A DNA stretch of 64,000 nucleotides from Nonlabens agnitus (GCF_002994045.1 NZ_MQUC01000003.1:1588501-1652500); one strand, 5' to 3'; positions 18,577 through 28,742 are shown, counted from the first letter of the stretch. The notes: a model not told the origin generated them from the sequence alone. Numbers and translations: made by a program.

Positions 18577-19599
18577 CTATGAAGCTGGCGTTTTCAAATA
18601 AGATGGATGTGACAGATACCAATCCAGCGTTTTATTCAAACCTTCCTCAAAGGTGACACTAGGCTTCCAACCTAAATCGTTACCAATTTTTGTCGCATCA
18701 ATTGCATATCTCAAATCGTGACCAGGACGGTCTTTAACAAAGCTGATCAAGGCTCTCGAGCTGCCAATGGGACGATCCAGTTTATCATCCATAAGATCAC
18801 ATAATAAATGGACCAGATCAATATTTCTCCACTCATTATGCCCACCGATGTTATAGGTTTCTCCTGGGATTCCCTCATGAAAAGCCAAGTCGATAGCCTT
18901 TGCATGATCAACGACATAAAGCCAGTCCCTAGTGTAGTTACCGTCACCATAGACTGGTAGTGGTTGTTCCTCCAAGATATTCTTAATGAATAGCGGAATC
19001 AACTTTTCAGGAAAATGATGGGGCCCGTAATTATTGGAACAATTGGAAATGATATAGGGCATTCCATAAGTTTCCCCATAAGCTCTTACAAAATGATCAC
19101 TGCTGGCCTTTGACGCACTATAAGGCGAATTAGGATCGTATGCTGTAGATTCAGTAAATAAACCAGTCTGACCAAGACTTCCATAGACTTCATCTGTACT
19201 TACATGGTAGAATAAATGATCACCATCTGACGCCCAATATTTACGACAAGCCTCTAGAAGTTGGACGGTCCCAATAACATTCGTCTTAACAAACTGCAAA
19301 GGGTCATTAATGGAACGGTCCACATGTGATTCTGCTGCTAGATGAATGACATGGGTGATTTGATGTTCTTGAAATATGCTGTCTAACAGTGCAGCATCAG
19401 TGATGTCACCGTGGATAAAGCTGTAGTTCTCTTGTTGAGCAACGTCACTTAGGTTTTCAAGATTACCGGCATAGGTAAGCGCATCTAGATTGATGATCTT
19501 GTAATTAGCGTATTTAGTAACAAATAGTCGTACCACATGACTCCCTATAAAACCAGCGCCTCCGGTCAAGAGAATTGTTTTGTGAACTTTTTGTTTCAT
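18577..19599 (-). CDS. rfbB: dTDP-glucose 4,6-dehydratase
   Basis: Second enzyme of the dTDP-6-deoxyhexose route, giving dTDP-4-keto-6-deoxyglucose. 340 aa. TGGAGFIGSHVV (12-23) binds NAD+; the STDEVYG block has the catalytic D-E pair and YSASKASSDHFVRAY carries the Tyr/Lys dyad. A 51-bp spacer from ugd holds a degenerate REP-like word. Its product can feed rhamnose (with rfbC and an rfbD from elsewhere) or amino sugars. Confidence 0.97.
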   Translation of the reverse strand: MKQKVHKTILLTGGAGFIGSHVVRLFVTKYANYKIINLDALTYAGNLENLSDVAQQENYSFIHGDITDAALLDSIFQEHQITHVIHLAAESHVDRSINDPLQFVKTNVIGTVQLLEACRKYWASDGDHLFYHVSTDEVYGSLGQTGLFTESTAYDPNSPYSASKASSDHFVRAYGETYGMPYIISNCSNNYGPHHFPEKLIPLFIKNILEEQPLPVYGDGNYTRDWLYVVDHAKAIDLAFHEGIPGETYNIGGHNEWRNIDLVHLLCDLMDDKLDRPIGSSRALISFVKDRPGHDLRYAIDATKIGNDLGWKPSVTFEEGLNKTLDWYLSHPSYLKTPAS

Positions 19600-19650
19600 G
19601 TGTTTGATTTATTCGCCTTTGTATCCGCCTGTCGGTAGAAAGGAAGACAA

Positions 19651-21045
19651 TCACCCTTTACCTATGGCAAAACCTCTAAAACCTATATTCTCCAAAGCTG
19701 GCATATCCAGAATAGCTCTACCATCAAATATAAATGCGGGTTTTAACATTCGGTCAAATACATGCTCCCAATCAATCTCCTTGAATTCATCCCATTCGGT
19801 CATGACTGCCACGGCATGTGCATCATCAAACAATTCATCATAGTTGTTAGCCACGGTAACTAAGTTTCTGTTTTCAGATTCACTTCTTGTATTCAGGTAA
19901 TCGAGATCTGCATAGATCTGTTCTGCGGTTACTTTAGGATCATATACAACTAGCTCTGCCATCTCGCTCAAAAGATAATCGGCTACATATATGGCAGCTG
20001 ATTCTCTAGTGTCGTTGGTGTCCTTTTTAAAAGCCCAGCCTAAAAGCACAATCTTCTTACCGTTGACCGTATTATATAAAGTGCTGATGATCTTTTGAGC
20101 AAAGCGTCGTTTTTGATAGTCATTCATTTTAATGACCTGATGCCAATAGTCAGCTACTTCTTGCAAGCCATACGTTTGACATAAATAGACCAGATTTAAA
20201 ATATCCTTTTGGAAACAGGAGCCTCCAAAACCTACACTTGACTTTAGAAACTTAGGACCTATTCTAGAATCTTGCCCTATGGCACGTGCGACTTCATCCA
20301 CATCAGCTTCCGTAGCCTCACATAGAGCGCTCAGACTATTGATACTTGATACGCGTTGCGCCAGAAAGGCGTTTGCGGTAAGTTTAGAAAGCTCTGAGGA
20401 CCATACATTAGTCAATAGGATACGCTCGCTTGGAATCCAATTATGAAATACGTCGTGCAAGGCTTGCATAGCAACCTCACCTTCCTCAGTTCGCTCACCA
20501 CCTATTAAAACTCTATCGGGCTCTAATAGATCTTGTACGGCGGTACCTTCTGCAAGAAATTCTGGGTTGGATAAGACTTGAAAGTTTACTCCATTTCCAG
20601 TACTGGAAAGGATAGATTTTAGAGCCTCTGCCGTTCGAACAGGTAATGTGGATTTTTCCACGATAATCTTGTCCGTCTTGGCTACGGCTGCTATCTGTCT
20701 AGCGCAAAGCTCGATATATTTTAGGTCAGCCGCCATTCCTTTCCCTATACCATAGGTCTTCGTGGGCGTATTCACCGAAATGAAAATCATATCAGCATCT
20801 AAAATCGCTTGATCAACATCAGTGCTGAAAAATAGATTGCGACCTCTAGCTTGGGCAACGATCGCTGAAAGTCCGGGCTCGTAAATGGGTAACTTGTCTA
20901 AATCAGTCTCGTTCCATGCGGCAATACGCTGCTTATTTAAATCAACGACGTTGACTTTAATATCAGGACATTTTGCTGCGATAACCGACATGGTAGGTCC
21001 TCCTACGTACCCAGCTCCTATACAGCAGATGTTTTTAATGTTCAT
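19651..21045 (-). CDS. ugd: UDP-glucose 6-dehydrogenase
   Basis: Oxidises UDP-glucose to UDP-glucuronate. 464 aa, the longer form resembling eukaryotic enzymes. [12 protein letters not shown] at 10-21; K221 in [15 protein letters not shown]; catalytic C277 in [11 protein letters not shown]-terminal domain with [14 protein letters not shown]. It is the first gene of the minus-strand polysaccharide locus; upstream is a 497-bp gap shared with the divergent ompA-like gene. No exact TAnnTTTG element is seen before it. Confidence 0.95.
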   Translation of the reverse strand: MNIKNICCIGAGYVGGPTMSVIAAKCPDIKVNVVDLNKQRIAAWNETDLDKLPIYEPGLSAIVAQARGRNLFFSTDVDQAILDADMIFISVNTPTKTYGIGKGMAADLKYIELCARQIAAVAKTDKIIVEKSTLPVRTAEALKSILSSTGNGVNFQVLSNPEFLAEGTAVQDLLEPDRVLIGGERTEEGEVAMQALHDVFHNWIPSERILLTNVWSSELSKLTANAFLAQRVSSINSLSALCEATEADVDEVARAIGQDSRIGPKFLKSSVGFGGSCFQKDILNLVYLCQTYGLQEVADYWHQVIKMNDYQKRRFAQKIISTLYNTVNGKKIVLLGWAFKKDTNDTRESAAIYVADYLLSEMAELVVYDPKVTAEQIYADLDYLNTRSESENRNLVTVANNYDELFDDAHAVAVMTEWDEFKEIDWEHVFDRMLKPAFIFDGRAILDMPALENIGFRGFAIGKG

Positions 21046-21542
21046 ACTAAATTTAAAAGTTTAAAATCATCAATATAAACCAATTTTATAATGTTCTATT
21101 AGATGACACTGTATAGATTTTAAAGTTCAAAATTAAGGCATTATCGACATATATTATTGATGATACGTTTTTAAACTTGATCTGCATCATCTGAACTCTT
21201 TCCAAAAATGAAGATGCTATTACAGTGTTGCCATTTAAAATTTGTTCTTAATATCGTGTACATTGATAATGACCGGTAACTAAAATCAACCGTACCAACT
21301 TTATTTAAAAGTTTTAGAGTCTGTTTAAGATACAAATCTTTAAGTACTCTTGCTTTCTTCAATAAGAATATCTCTAAAAAAGCTGATTAACAATTTGGAT
21401 TTCAATAAAATTTGAGTGTTTAAATCGGAAATTGACAACCCAGAAGACAAATAATAGTTAAATACTTCTTTTAGCATCATTTTAGCTTCCTATTTATTTT
21501 AACAATTATATATTTGCTTCCTGAAAGCAAAAAAAACTTACA
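21046..21542. other. Divergent intergenic region between ugd and the OmpA gene
   Basis: AT-rich 497 bp holding the promoter of the OmpA gene at its right end. A 63-codon minus-strand frame at 21171-21362 has no recognisable features and is not called. It should also hold the ugd promoter, which I cannot locate with confidence. Confidence 0.5.
21509..21516 (+). promoter_or_regulatory. -7 promoter element of the OmpA-family gene
   Basis: TATATTTG exactly fits the Bacteroidota -7 consensus TAnnTTTG, 27 bp before the start codon. A weak TTTAG lies 23 bp upstream of it. The leader is A-rich (seven A's just before the start), which is typical for strongly expressed genes in these bacteria. Confidence 0.6.
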
Positions 21543-22832
21543 ATGAAGAAATTATTATTTTCAGTTTTATTAATGAGTGGTGCAGCCGCGATGGCTCAAG
21601 ACACAATGATGGACGATGATCGCACGGCAGATCGCGAAGTTATCCCTTACAACCAGTGGTCGATTGACTTTGGTGTAGGTGTACACAAACCAGTACGCCC
21701 AGTGGCTGGTGGTTATTTTACAAACACTCCATCTTTTGGTCAAGCAGATCTTGGGGTACGTTACATGATTAACGACAAGTTTGGTCTTAGTTTAGAAGGA
21801 GGTTATGGCCGTTTTGAAAACGATGACGATAGCAATGCTTTTGAAACACAACTGTACCGTGTATCCCTTGAAGGTGTCGTGAACGCAGGAAACTTCTTAG
21901 GTTTTAAAGAATGGACCAACAGATTTGGTTTATTAGTTCATGGAGGTATGGGTGTAACAGGCTTAAAATATCAGGAGCCTTTAGATATTGAAGACATGGA
22001 CCAAATGTTAAATTTTACAGTAGGAGTAACTCCACAGTTACGTTTATCTGATAGAATTGCTCTTTTTGGTGATCTTTCAATTTTCGGTCATGTAAGACAA
22101 GACAGAACTTTTGATGGTACACAACCACAAGTTCTTAGAGGATTTGACGGATTCTTAGTAAATGCTTCGGTGGGTGCTTCTTTTTACCTAGGTGGTAATG
22201 AAGTGCATGCAGACTGGTATGACAACAGTGTTGACACTAGATTAGATAATCTTGAAGATAGAGTAGCAATTCTTGAAACGAACAATGCTGACGATGATCA
22301 AGATGGCGTGCCAAATTATTTAGACCGCGACAACACTACAGAAAGTGGCGTACGTGTCGATACTAAAGGTCGTGCTCTAGATCTTAATAAGAATGGTATT
22401 CCAGATGATATGGAATCTGCTCTTGATGCAAGATATGCAATGAAAGGTGCTACCAATGGTACGGATGGTAATGCTGACGGAATGATTGAGAAATTAATCA
22501 ACGATGGTTATGTAAACGTATATTTTGAGTTCAACAGTACTAAGCCAACTCAATATTCTTTATCTTCTATCAACTTCTTGGCAACGTACATGAAGGATAA
22601 CCCAAGTGCTTCTGCAACCTTGACAGGTTATGCTGACGAACTAGGTTCTGATGAGTATAATCAAGACTTATCTGAGCGTAGAGCGAAAATGGTAAACGAT
22701 ATCTTAGTCGCAACTGGAGTTGATGCTGGCAGATTATCTTACGAAGGTAACGGTGAGGATGCTTCTGTTGAGAAGTCTAGCTCTCCTGCAAGACAATTGG
22801 TAAGAAGAGTGAAGTTCCAAGTGAACAACTAA
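21543..22832 (+). CDS. OmpA-family outer membrane porin with TSP type 3 repeats
   Basis: Abundant-type outer membrane protein of 429 aa. Signal peptide 1-19 (ends AAMAQ); beta-barrel at about 30-220; acidic thrombospondin type 3 Ca-binding linker at about 249-285 (DDDQDGVPNYLDRD, DLNKNGIPDDME); OmpA C-terminal peptidoglycan-binding domain at about 318-429, with VYFEFNS, LTGYADELGSDEYNQDLSERRA (the Asp/Arg pair for diaminopimelate). It is a single-gene unit: exact TAnnTTTG promoter at 21509 and a 13-bp-stem terminator at 22852. Likely structural, tethering the outer membrane to peptidoglycan. Confidence 0.94.
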   Translation: MKKLLFSVLLMSGAAAMAQDTMMDDDRTADREVIPYNQWSIDFGVGVHKPVRPVAGGYFTNTPSFGQADLGVRYMINDKFGLSLEGGYGRFENDDDSNAFETQLYRVSLEGVVNAGNFLGFKEWTNRFGLLVHGGMGVTGLKYQEPLDIEDMDQMLNFTVGVTPQLRLSDRIALFGDLSIFGHVRQDRTFDGTQPQVLRGFDGFLVNASVGASFYLGGNEVHADWYDNSVDTRLDNLEDRVAILETNNADDDQDGVPNYLDRDNTTESGVRVDTKGRALDLNKNGIPDDMESALDARYAMKGATNGTDGNADGMIEKLINDGYVNVYFEFNSTKPTQYSLSSINFLATYMKDNPSASATLTGYADELGSDEYNQDLSERRAKMVNDILVATGVDAGRLSYEGNGEDASVEKSSSPARQLVRRVKFQVNN

Positions 22833-22851
22833 TTCTAACTTAGTTATAAAT

Positions 22852-22883
22852 AAAAAGGGCTACCCATCGGTAGCCCTTTTTTT
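22852..22883 (+). terminator. Rho-independent terminator of the OmpA-family gene
   Basis: Perfect 13-bp stem (22852-22864 with 22869-22881), 4-base loop CATC, GC-rich centre GGGCTACC and a run of seven T's, 19 bp after the stop codon. Confidence 0.93.
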
Positions 22884-23544
22884 ATGTTTCAAATGTAATG
22901 GATCAGCAGTGTCACCATAATAAATGCTTAATCACAATACAGCATTCTGGAATTTTCGTGATCTCAATTCCCGCTTTTTGAAGCTTCATAAACCAGCGTT
23001 ACATTGAAGTCATAGATCACCTCAAATCAAACACAAAGGTAATTCGGACGAGTTGCAGCTATCTGAAAATACTAATATTTTGGATTATAAAATCTAGAGG
23101 TTACTTAGGGGATACTAGGGAGATACTTAGGGGATAGTGTATGAGGAGTGTATGGGTGACTCGACTATTACTCGACTGCTATTCGACTGTTATTCGACTA
23201 ATACTCGACCATATAGTATCGATCAAGTATATAAGAGTAATAGAACAATTATGGAAACGTACCTGATTTTTTGTTGAGAGATAAACAGCGATAGCTTTAT
23301 AGATTCTGCTCCTTTAAGTTTTATCGATTGTTATTCCCAAACTCATTAAAGTTAATGCAAAGTTGATGGCTACCTCTCCTAAGTTCAAGCAAAGACTAGG
23401 AAAAATCTACCGAGAGGCAATACTGATAAAGGCATTGATCAAAATGCCTAACAAGCTCCGATGTAAAGGTAACTGTAACGGAACTTAAGCTTCCTTTACT
23501 GGAAACAATCCTAGTAAGGGTTTTATCAAGGTGTTTGAACAAGA
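22884..23544. other. 660-bp intergenic region with an 11-bp tandem array
   Basis: Lies between the OmpA terminator and the end of the DUF885 gene. It contains the 11-bp periodic array at 23103-23212. A small basic open frame at 23366-23488 (40 codons from ATG, starting MATSPKFKQRLG) is present but has no promoter or family support. The rest shows nothing I can name. Confidence 0.55.
23103..23212. repeat. Ten consecutive 11-bp degenerate tandem repeats
   Basis: Units in one unbroken 11-bp phase: ACTTAGGGGAT, ACTAGGGAGAT, ACTTAGGGGAT, AGTGTATGAGG, AGTGTATGGGT, GACTCGACTAT, TACTCGACTGC, TATTCGACTGT, TATTCGACTAA, TACTCGACCAT. The first three, the middle two and the last five form three subfamilies sharing the period. 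Eleven is close to one DNA helical turn and is not a multiple of three, so the array is not coding. Confidence 0.85.
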
Positions 23545-25359
23545 TTACTTGGTGTTCTCAATATATTCATCAACCAGCTCCTCTAATATACTTAACGGTA
23601 AAGAGCCATTAGTGAGTACCACATCGTGGAAATCTTTGATATCAAAATCTTCACCTAGTGCATCTAGAGCTTTGGCTCGCAGTTGCAGGATCTTATTCAT
23701 ACCTACTTTATACGCAGTCGCTTGGGATGGCATTATTATATGGCGTTCTACCATTTTAATGGCATCACTTTCAGCATTAGGTGTATTTGCCATATAATAT
23801 TCAATACCTTCTTCTCTACTCCATTTTTTGGAATGTATGCCGGTATCCACCACAAGGCGGCAGGCACGCCATAATTCCATGGCTAGTCTTCCAAAATCAC
23901 TGTATGGGTCTTTATAAAAACCTATTTCCTTCGGGATCAACTCTGAGTAAAGTCCCCAACCTTCTACATAAGCCGTGTAAAAGGAATGCTTTCTAAATTC
24001 TGGAATACTATCCAGCTCCTGTGCGATGGCAATTTGCATATGGTGTCCAGGAATACCTTCATGATAGGCTAACGCATCCATCTGATAGGTAGGCATGGCT
24101 TTCATATCATATAAATTAGCATAGTAAGTTCCAGGACGGCTGCCGTCAGTAGCAGGTTGCTGATAAAATGCTTTGCCAGCGCTAGACTCACGAAAAGGCT
24201 CCACAGCTTTCACAATAATGTCAGCTTCAGGAAGCGTGTGGAATAATTCTGGAAGTTTTGCCTTCATGGCATTGATCTTAGTCTTGGCCTCACTCAAATA
24301 CCGTTTCTTGCCTGCATCTGTGTCTGGATAATAGAATTGGTCATCATCACGCATGAATTTGAAGAAATCTTGAAGGGTTCCTTCAAATTTGACTTGTTTC
24401 ATGATCTCACGCATCTCATTGTGAATGCGCTCTACTTCTTTAAGACCTAATTCATGGATCTCGTCAGCCGTCATACTTGTGGTGGTGGTTCTATTCAAAG
24501 CATGTTGATAAAACTCTGCTCCTTTAGGAAATTTCCACGCTCCATCTTCTCCAGTGGCCCGCTGCTGTTGATCTGTAAGAAACGTGATTAAGTTTTCATA
24601 TGCCGGCATCACATATTGGAGTAAGGCCTCATCTGCCATGGCTTTTAATTCCTCTTTTCGTTGAGCGTCTAGATCAAGCTTATTTATTTTTTCATCAAAA
24701 TCTGCTGCAAGTGTACTCTTATCGCCAAAATCGCTAAAAGGTGCACCTGTGATCACGTTACGCGAATCCTTAAGCACTTTTTCAAATACAAATCGAGGTA
24801 ACAGGATACCGTTTGTTTCTCGTAACGACAGGTTGTTGGTCAACTCCTCAAACAGCGGCTGGATACCTTTCAAACGCTCAATGTATGCCAGTGCATCAGA
24901 CTCACTGGCGATTTGATGCATGTTGATCAAAAATGCCGGTACTTCAGACTGCATACCATGCATCTGGTTGACAGGATAGCTGTACAAGCGATAGTCATAA
25001 TCTGCTATTTTTTGTTCCTGTTCGCGCTTATACAATCGATAACTCAAAAGGTCCTGACCTTCCAGTGCCTGTTCTTCAACTTCCTTAGTCAAATATTTGA
25101 GTCGGGATTCTGCTAATTCTTTATCCTCTAGATCTCTGGCACTTGAGATATCGGTCCACTTGCCATAATCCGTTTTGATACCCATCTGGGTTTGCATTTC
25201 TGGATCTCTTGCAAGGTCTTTTTGGAATTGTGCTTCCAGCCAGTTATTGAACTCTTGGGAGATTTTAAGTTGTTCCGCTTTCGCGAAAGCGTGACTATCA
25301 TTATCATTCTTACAAGAACCTAAGATTAGAATGATCGCCAGAAATACCGTCTTTCTCAT
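23545..25359 (-). CDS. DUF885-family lipoprotein, probable metallopeptidase
   Basis: 604 aa. Lipoprotein signal with lipobox LGSC (C16), so it is membrane-anchored outside the cytoplasm. The DUF885 hallmark HEGIPGHH lies at 433-440, with a further conserved WGLYSE about 30 residues on; together these resemble a zinc HExxH-like peptidase site. Family members are poorly characterised. It follows dsbD by 6 bp and is last in the pabB-tilS-dsbD operon. An exact palindrome copy (25277-25290) encodes HAFAKAE just after the lipobox, in a region that is normally an unstructured linker. Confidence 0.87.
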   Translation of the reverse strand: MRKTVFLAIILILGSCKNDNDSHAFAKAEQLKISQEFNNWLEAQFQKDLARDPEMQTQMGIKTDYGKWTDISSARDLEDKELAESRLKYLTKEVEEQALEGQDLLSYRLYKREQEQKIADYDYRLYSYPVNQMHGMQSEVPAFLINMHQIASESDALAYIERLKGIQPLFEELTNNLSLRETNGILLPRFVFEKVLKDSRNVITGAPFSDFGDKSTLAADFDEKINKLDLDAQRKEELKAMADEALLQYVMPAYENLITFLTDQQQRATGEDGAWKFPKGAEFYQHALNRTTTTSMTADEIHELGLKEVERIHNEMREIMKQVKFEGTLQDFFKFMRDDDQFYYPDTDAGKKRYLSEAKTKINAMKAKLPELFHTLPEADIIVKAVEPFRESSAGKAFYQQPATDGSRPGTYYANLYDMKAMPTYQMDALAYHEGIPGHHMQIAIAQELDSIPEFRKHSFYTAYVEGWGLYSELIPKEIGFYKDPYSDFGRLAMELWRACRLVVDTGIHSKKWSREEGIEYYMANTPNAESDAIKMVERHIIMPSQATAYKVGMNKILQLRAKALDALGEDFDIKDFHDVVLTNGSLPLSILEELVDEYIENTK

Positions 25360-25365
25360 AATTGA

Positions 25366-27414
25366 TTATTTGTTAAGGCCGGATTCCAGCCAGTTTTCAT
25401 ATTCCTCTACATCTGGAGTGTACCCGACGGGCTCCACCAGGTCGTTCCCATTTTGATCTACAATCGCATAGAATGGCTGAGCATTCACTTGGTACCGCTC
25501 GATCTGGAAGTCACTCCATTTGTTGCCTATGGTCCTGATTTTTTTACCAGTGGTTTCAGAAACATACTGGTCTTCTTTCTCAAGATCTGCTCGCTCGTCC
25601 ACGTAAAGCGATATCAAAACGAAATCATTCTTGAGCAGATCCTTGATCACCGGCTCGCCCCAAACGCGCTCTTCCATCTTGCGGCAATTGACACACGCCC
25701 AGCCTGTAAAATCGATCAAAGCAGGTTTGCCTACCTCATTGGCATAGGCAAGTCCTTGTTCATAATCGTCAAAGGTTATGATGTCATGAACGCCTAAATG
25801 CGCGCCGTCGGGAATCTCTATTTGAGCAGTATTGGCATTGCTGGAAAAACCATAAGGAGACTCGCTATAGGTCATTGGTGGTGGGAAACCACTAATCAAC
25901 TTGAGCGGCGCACCCCACAACCCAGGAATCAAATACAAAGTAAAACACAGCGATAAAATCCCCAACAGCAAACGACTTACAGAGATTGACTGATCTTTAT
26001 CATCATGAGGCAAACGTATCTTTCCAAACAAATAAATCGCCAAGGCTCCAAAAATAGCAATCCAGATCGCTATAAAAAGTTCTCGTTGCAACCAACCTGC
26101 TTGCCAGACCAGATCTGCATTGGACAAGAATTTGAAAGCAAATGCCAGCTCCAAAAAGCCCAAGAAAACCTTTACCGTGTTGAGCCATCCACCAGATTTA
26201 GGCAAGGCAGTCAACCAACTGGGAAACAAGGCAAAAAGTGCAAATGGTATTCCCAGTCCAAACCCAAAACCTGCCAGCCCAACGCTTAAAGCGGTCGCAC
26301 CACCATCAGACGACAGCACGCTTCCCAACACGCTGCCAATCACTGGTCCCGTACATGAAAAGGAAACCAACACCAGCGTCAAGGCCATAAAAAAGATGCC
26401 TATAACACCACCTACACTAGAGGCCTTGTCTACCTTATTGATCAGCGAATTAGGCATAGTGATCTCAAAAGCACCAAAGAAGCTAATCGCAAAGACCACA
26501 AAAATGACAAAGAAGAAGATGTTCAAATAGGGATTGGTACTAAACTCATTGAACACATCTGGAGAGATGGATTCAAATAGATGAAATGGCAGACTGCATA
26601 GCACATAGATCAACAGGATGAAAAACCCATAAAGGATGCCTTGAAACTTGCCTTTAGTATTGTTTTCATTTTGCTTTGTGAAAAATGATACCGTCATGGG
26701 AATCATAGGATAAACACATGGTGTCAATAAGGCTCCAAATCCAGCCAATAAACACAAAATAAAAATGGTCGTTAGGTCATTCTCATTATCCTTTTCAATA
26801 TCATCACTTAACGCCACATCGGTTGGAGTGGTCTTTTCTTTGGTTTCGACTTCTTTTAAATTAGATAAATCAGGTGCCTGTGCAACCAGTGGCTCTATGT
26901 CGTTATCGTAATAATTGTCAATAATGGAAGCAACCTCTGCACCAACGACTGCCTCTGGATTTATTTTAAAAATCAAAACTTCGGGAGATGGAGGCAGGCA
27001 GCGTTCATCGTCACAGGCTTGATAAATAGCCTCAGCCAGTATATAATCTACACTGGTGTCTAGCAGTTGCACCTTTTGTTTGAAGACGGCAAAGTCCTTG
27101 AATTGGTAGACGTCGGCCTCAAAAACCTCTGTATATTCTTTATAAGTGCCAATTTCTTGATTGGCTCCCAAAAGTTCGAATCTATTGTCGGCTTCATAAA
27201 ACCGAAACTCTGTCGGAATATTACCAGCACCTACCGAAAATTGAGAGTAAATATGCCAGCCCGCATCTAGCTGTGCCGTTGAGACCAATTCGTAGGTGTT
27301 ATCTCCCAAATCGTTGACCTCAACACTCCAACTGGCAGGATCTGACAGTTGAGCACTGGACAAAAAACCAACAGATACTAGAAGTACCAACCATACATTT
27401 TTCAAATAACCCAT
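25366..27414 (-). CDS. dsbD: Thiol:disulfide interchange protein DsbD (cytochrome c biogenesis-type)
   Basis: Carries reducing power across the inner membrane to periplasmic substrates. 682 aa: signal peptide 1-21; N-terminal DsbD-alpha-like domain at about 25-155 with C...C in ACDDERC; eight-helix CcdA/DsbD core at about 215-500, with conserved CLLAGFGALLTPCVYPMIPM and SCTGP; C-terminal thioredoxin domain with CVNC at 574-577. All three modules and cysteine pairs are intact. The start overlaps tilS by 13 bp. Confidence 0.95.
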   Translation of the reverse strand: MGYLKNVWLVLLVSVGFLSSAQLSDPASWSVEVNDLGDNTYELVSTAQLDAGWHIYSQFSVGAGNIPTEFRFYEADNRFELLGANQEIGTYKEYTEVFEADVYQFKDFAVFKQKVQLLDTSVDYILAEAIYQACDDERCLPPSPEVLIFKINPEAVVGAEVASIIDNYYDNDIEPLVAQAPDLSNLKEVETKEKTTPTDVALSDDIEKDNENDLTTIFILCLLAGFGALLTPCVYPMIPMTVSFFTKQNENNTKGKFQGILYGFFILLIYVLCSLPFHLFESISPDVFNEFSTNPYLNIFFFVIFVVFAISFFGAFEITMPNSLINKVDKASSVGGVIGIFFMALTLVLVSFSCTGPVIGSVLGSVLSSDGGATALSVGLAGFGFGLGIPFALFALFPSWLTALPKSGGWLNTVKVFLGFLELAFAFKFLSNADLVWQAGWLQRELFIAIWIAIFGALAIYLFGKIRLPHDDKDQSISVSRLLLGILSLCFTLYLIPGLWGAPLKLISGFPPPMTYSESPYGFSSNANTAQIEIPDGAHLGVHDIITFDDYEQGLAYANEVGKPALIDFTGWACVNCRKMEERVWGEPVIKDLLKNDFVLISLYVDERADLEKEDQYVSETTGKKIRTIGNKWSDFQIERYQVNAQPFYAIVDQNGNDLVEPVGYTPDVEEYENWLESGLNK

Positions 27415-28733
27415 GTAACCTTTTTAATTTCTTTAGTCGATCTTGTAATGGCATGATGCCTACTGGACCTCAAACCAACAATCCATAAAATCTTGTCACC
27501 CGATTCCAAAACAAAACATCGTTCCTTATCCAATCGGGAAACTTTCTCGTTAATTAATATATCGCTCACTAATTGCGAGCCGCTCATGCCATAAGGTTCC
27601 AGCCTATCGCCTGGCCTCCATACCCGTAAAGTTAACGGATATTCCAGCCGTGACGTATCTACCAGCAATACATTATTACCCATGTGCGCCTTGACAAAAT
27701 CCATGGGATCATCCACATGATGGGTTTCAATCGATAGCTGCGCCACATCAATGAAAACTGATGTAGTTTCAGGTAATAGATACCAAGTTGCGGTCACTGG
27801 ATCCTTACGCTGCTCTAACCTCAATAAATCCCGATCTTTTAGCAATATATAATTATCATTCTGCAATTGTTTCCCGGTTTCTGCCTCCATCAACTGCAGG
27901 ACCTCTTCCATCTTGGTAAAACCATAAGGCTGTAGCAAATAGAATAGATACTTTGCAAATCCATCCACCTTCTTTACCTCATCCAGATGTATTTCAAATG
28001 CAGTAGCATTGGGAGTTGTTACGCTTTCGCGAAAGCGTGCTACCGCATCATCCACTATACTTTCAACATCTTTGAGATAAGACAAAGTTTTGGGGAAATG
28101 AGCTCTCAAATCTGGAAGCGCGCTGTGTAGAAGCGGCAATACCTCATTACGCAACTGATTGCGCTGGTAATCGTTACTGGCATTGCTGGAATCCTCACGC
28201 CATTTCAAATCATGCTGCTGCGCGTATTCCAAAATCTGCTGTCTGGTAAAAGGCAGCAACGGTCGTATCACAGACTCGTTGATCGCAGGAATTCCTTGCA
28301 GGCCAGCGAGTCCAGCACCTCGATTTAAATTGATCAGAAACGTTTCAATTTGATCGTCCAGGTGATGTGCCGTGAGGACACCATCCAGATGATAGATGTG
28401 TTGCAGTTGCGCAAACCACTCGTATCGCAAATCCCTGGCGGCCATTTGCGTGGAAATACCACGATCTAAGGCTATTTTCTTGGTCTCAAAAGAAGTGGTT
28501 TGCAGTTCAATTGCTTGATCGCCTGCCAATTTCTTGAGGAATTGTTCATCACCATCACTTTCCGTAGCACGTAGATTGAAATTGCAATGTGCCCATTGCG
28601 CTTTTATTCCTGCCTGCTGGAGTAAATGTGCCAGAACAACACTGTCCAAACCACCACTGATGGCCAGCAAATACGAGCCTTGCATCAATTGCGGGAAGTT
28701 AGATCTTACATGTTCAACAAAAGCATCTTGCAT
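27402..28733 (-). CDS. tilS: tRNA(Ile)-lysidine synthetase
   Basis: Modifies C34 of tRNA-Ile(CAU) to lysidine, needed to read AUA. 443 aa with the PP-loop motif SGGLDS at 26-31, the AHHLDDQIETFLINL block near 120-135 and the C-terminal TilS domain (RVWRPGDRLEPYG). Essential in most bacteria. It starts 9 bp after pabB. An exact palindrome copy (28023-28036) encodes RFRESV in the linker between the catalytic and C-terminal domains. A TAnnTTTG match sits four bases before its ATG, overlapping the pabB stop. Confidence 0.95.
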   Translation of the reverse strand: MQDAFVEHVRSNFPQLMQGSYLLAISGGLDSVVLAHLLQQAGIKAQWAHCNFNLRATESDGDEQFLKKLAGDQAIELQTTSFETKKIALDRGISTQMAARDLRYEWFAQLQHIYHLDGVLTAHHLDDQIETFLINLNRGAGLAGLQGIPAINESVIRPLLPFTRQQILEYAQQHDLKWREDSSNASNDYQRNQLRNEVLPLLHSALPDLRAHFPKTLSYLKDVESIVDDAVARFRESVTTPNATAFEIHLDEVKKVDGFAKYLFYLLQPYGFTKMEEVLQLMEAETGKQLQNDNYILLKDRDLLRLEQRKDPVTATWYLLPETTSVFIDVAQLSIETHHVDDPMDFVKAHMGNNVLLVDTSRLEYPLTLRVWRPGDRLEPYGMSGSQLVSDILINEKVSRLDKERCFVLESGDKILWIVGLRSSRHHAITRSTKEIKKVTWVI

Positions 28734-28742
28734 GTTGCAAAT

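Noticed and set aside
21171..21362. 63-codon minus-strand frame between ugd and the OmpA gene
   Set aside because: No family features, atypical composition, no promoter or spacing support; lies in a regulatory gap.
23103..23212. Reading the 11-bp array as a CRISPR array
   Set aside because: No conserved 24-40 bp repeats with unique spacers and no cas genes nearby; the period is far too short.
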